Of a stretch of 21,193 nt of DNA, positions 21,005 through 21,193 are shown one piece after another. The notes beneath the pieces are model-generated. The model did no database searches. It was given only the letters and a program-made list of their open reading frames with translations, and was not told where the DNA came from. Within the stretch, counting starts at the first letter, position 1. Each line of letters begins with the position of its first letter. The DNA is taken from NCBI GenBank assembly GCA_002477955.1, contig DLLE01000044.1:8959-30151 (forward strand), written 5' to 3'. The translations under genes and the position numbers were made by a program. The DNA is from Treponema sp. UBA7570 (GTDB lineage Bacteria; Spirochaetota; Spirochaetia; Treponematales; Treponemataceae).

Positions 21005-21193
21005 CATTTTCACCGCCGTCAAGGACGGCCGGTGCGGGTTCTTTGAAAAGAAAAATCAGTGAAGGAAAAGGAAAGACAAGACAGCAGGGCGGGGATGGAA
21101 AATTTCCGCCCGGCGGAGAAGTTTTTCGAGTACAAAAACGAAATGCCGGCGGGGCCGCGGAAGGCGGCCCTGCGAAAGAAGGCCGGGGCGGAA
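21005..21193 (+). other. GC-rich transcribed leader, probably of an rRNA operon
   Basis: After P2 come a hairpin of CCGTC/GACGG type (21011-21033) and GGTTCTTTGAAAAG (21037-21050), which resembles the TTCTTTGAA box seen before many 16S genes. Further G/C-rich stems follow, such as GGGCGG/CCGCCC (21089-21115) and GGGCCGC/GCGGCCC (21154-21172). Base composition jumps relative to everything before it. The start of 16S is not seen within the window, so the assignment rests on promoters, leader motif and composition. Confidence 0.5.

Noticed and set aside
20789..21022. Minus-strand ORF over the terminal promoters
   Set aside because: It runs through two clear promoters and a low-complexity A-rich region, so coding is unlikely.

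Overview
The window reads as a chromosomal segment of a Treponema-type spirochaete, probably a commensal (rumen, gut or oral) rather than T. pallidum. The evidence is an archaeal/spirochaete-type UMP kinase, many spirochaete-style lipoprotein or signal peptides, and the order murB, cysS, ECF sigma factor, which as I recall it matches TP0090-TP0092 of T. pallidum. Coding DNA is moderately AT-rich. The spaces between genes are crowded with GC-rich palindromic elements. I see no tRNA, transposase, integrase, phage gene or CRISPR array.

Layout. 1-421 is a 41-bp-period tandem array ending just past the murB stop codon. 430-1527 (minus) is murB, which carries two in-frame insertions. 1528-1860 is a divergent spacer with a multi-hairpin leader for cysS (1861-3405). 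3460-6386 is a translationally coupled trio: ECF sigma factor, zinc-finger anti-sigma factor, and a membrane-anchored protein with two IPT/TIG domains and a transglutaminase-like domain whose expected catalytic Cys is Ser. pyrH (6444-7142) follows and ends at a clear terminator. Next come a lipoprotein glucosaminidase (minus, 7306-7911), a lamin-tail-like lipoprotein (8019-9122), a U32 peptidase-family protein that may be translated from a leaderless mRNA (9227-11578), ssb (minus, 11919-12347) with its own terminator, and a 650-residue unknown (minus, 12615-14567). Then come hisC (14819-15988), a calcineurin-like phosphoesterase (16158-16850), a secreted SUMF1/FGE-fold protein (minus, 16847-17935), a CorA-type transporter (minus, 18070-19047), two unknowns (19572-20225 and 20396-20818), and finally tandem strong promoters with a GC-rich leader that I interpret as the start of an rRNA operon whose genes lie beyond the window.

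The most interesting content is non-coding. (i) cysS and the unrelated gene at 19572 share a ~116-bp leader. It holds an identical 19-nt palindrome, a variable middle hairpin, and a terminator-like hairpin just before the Shine-Dalgarno; the inner stem of that hairpin differs in sequence between copies but keeps its pairing. (ii) A dispersed ~70-bp repeat, three copies, all upstream of plus-strand genes, can be read as a conserved short peptide. (iii) murB, and possibly hisC, carry in-frame insertions that resemble palindromic repeats domesticated into protein. (iv) The sigma/anti-sigma/pseudo-transglutaminase trio looks like an envelope-sensing module.

All functional calls are from reading motifs by eye; no database search was run.
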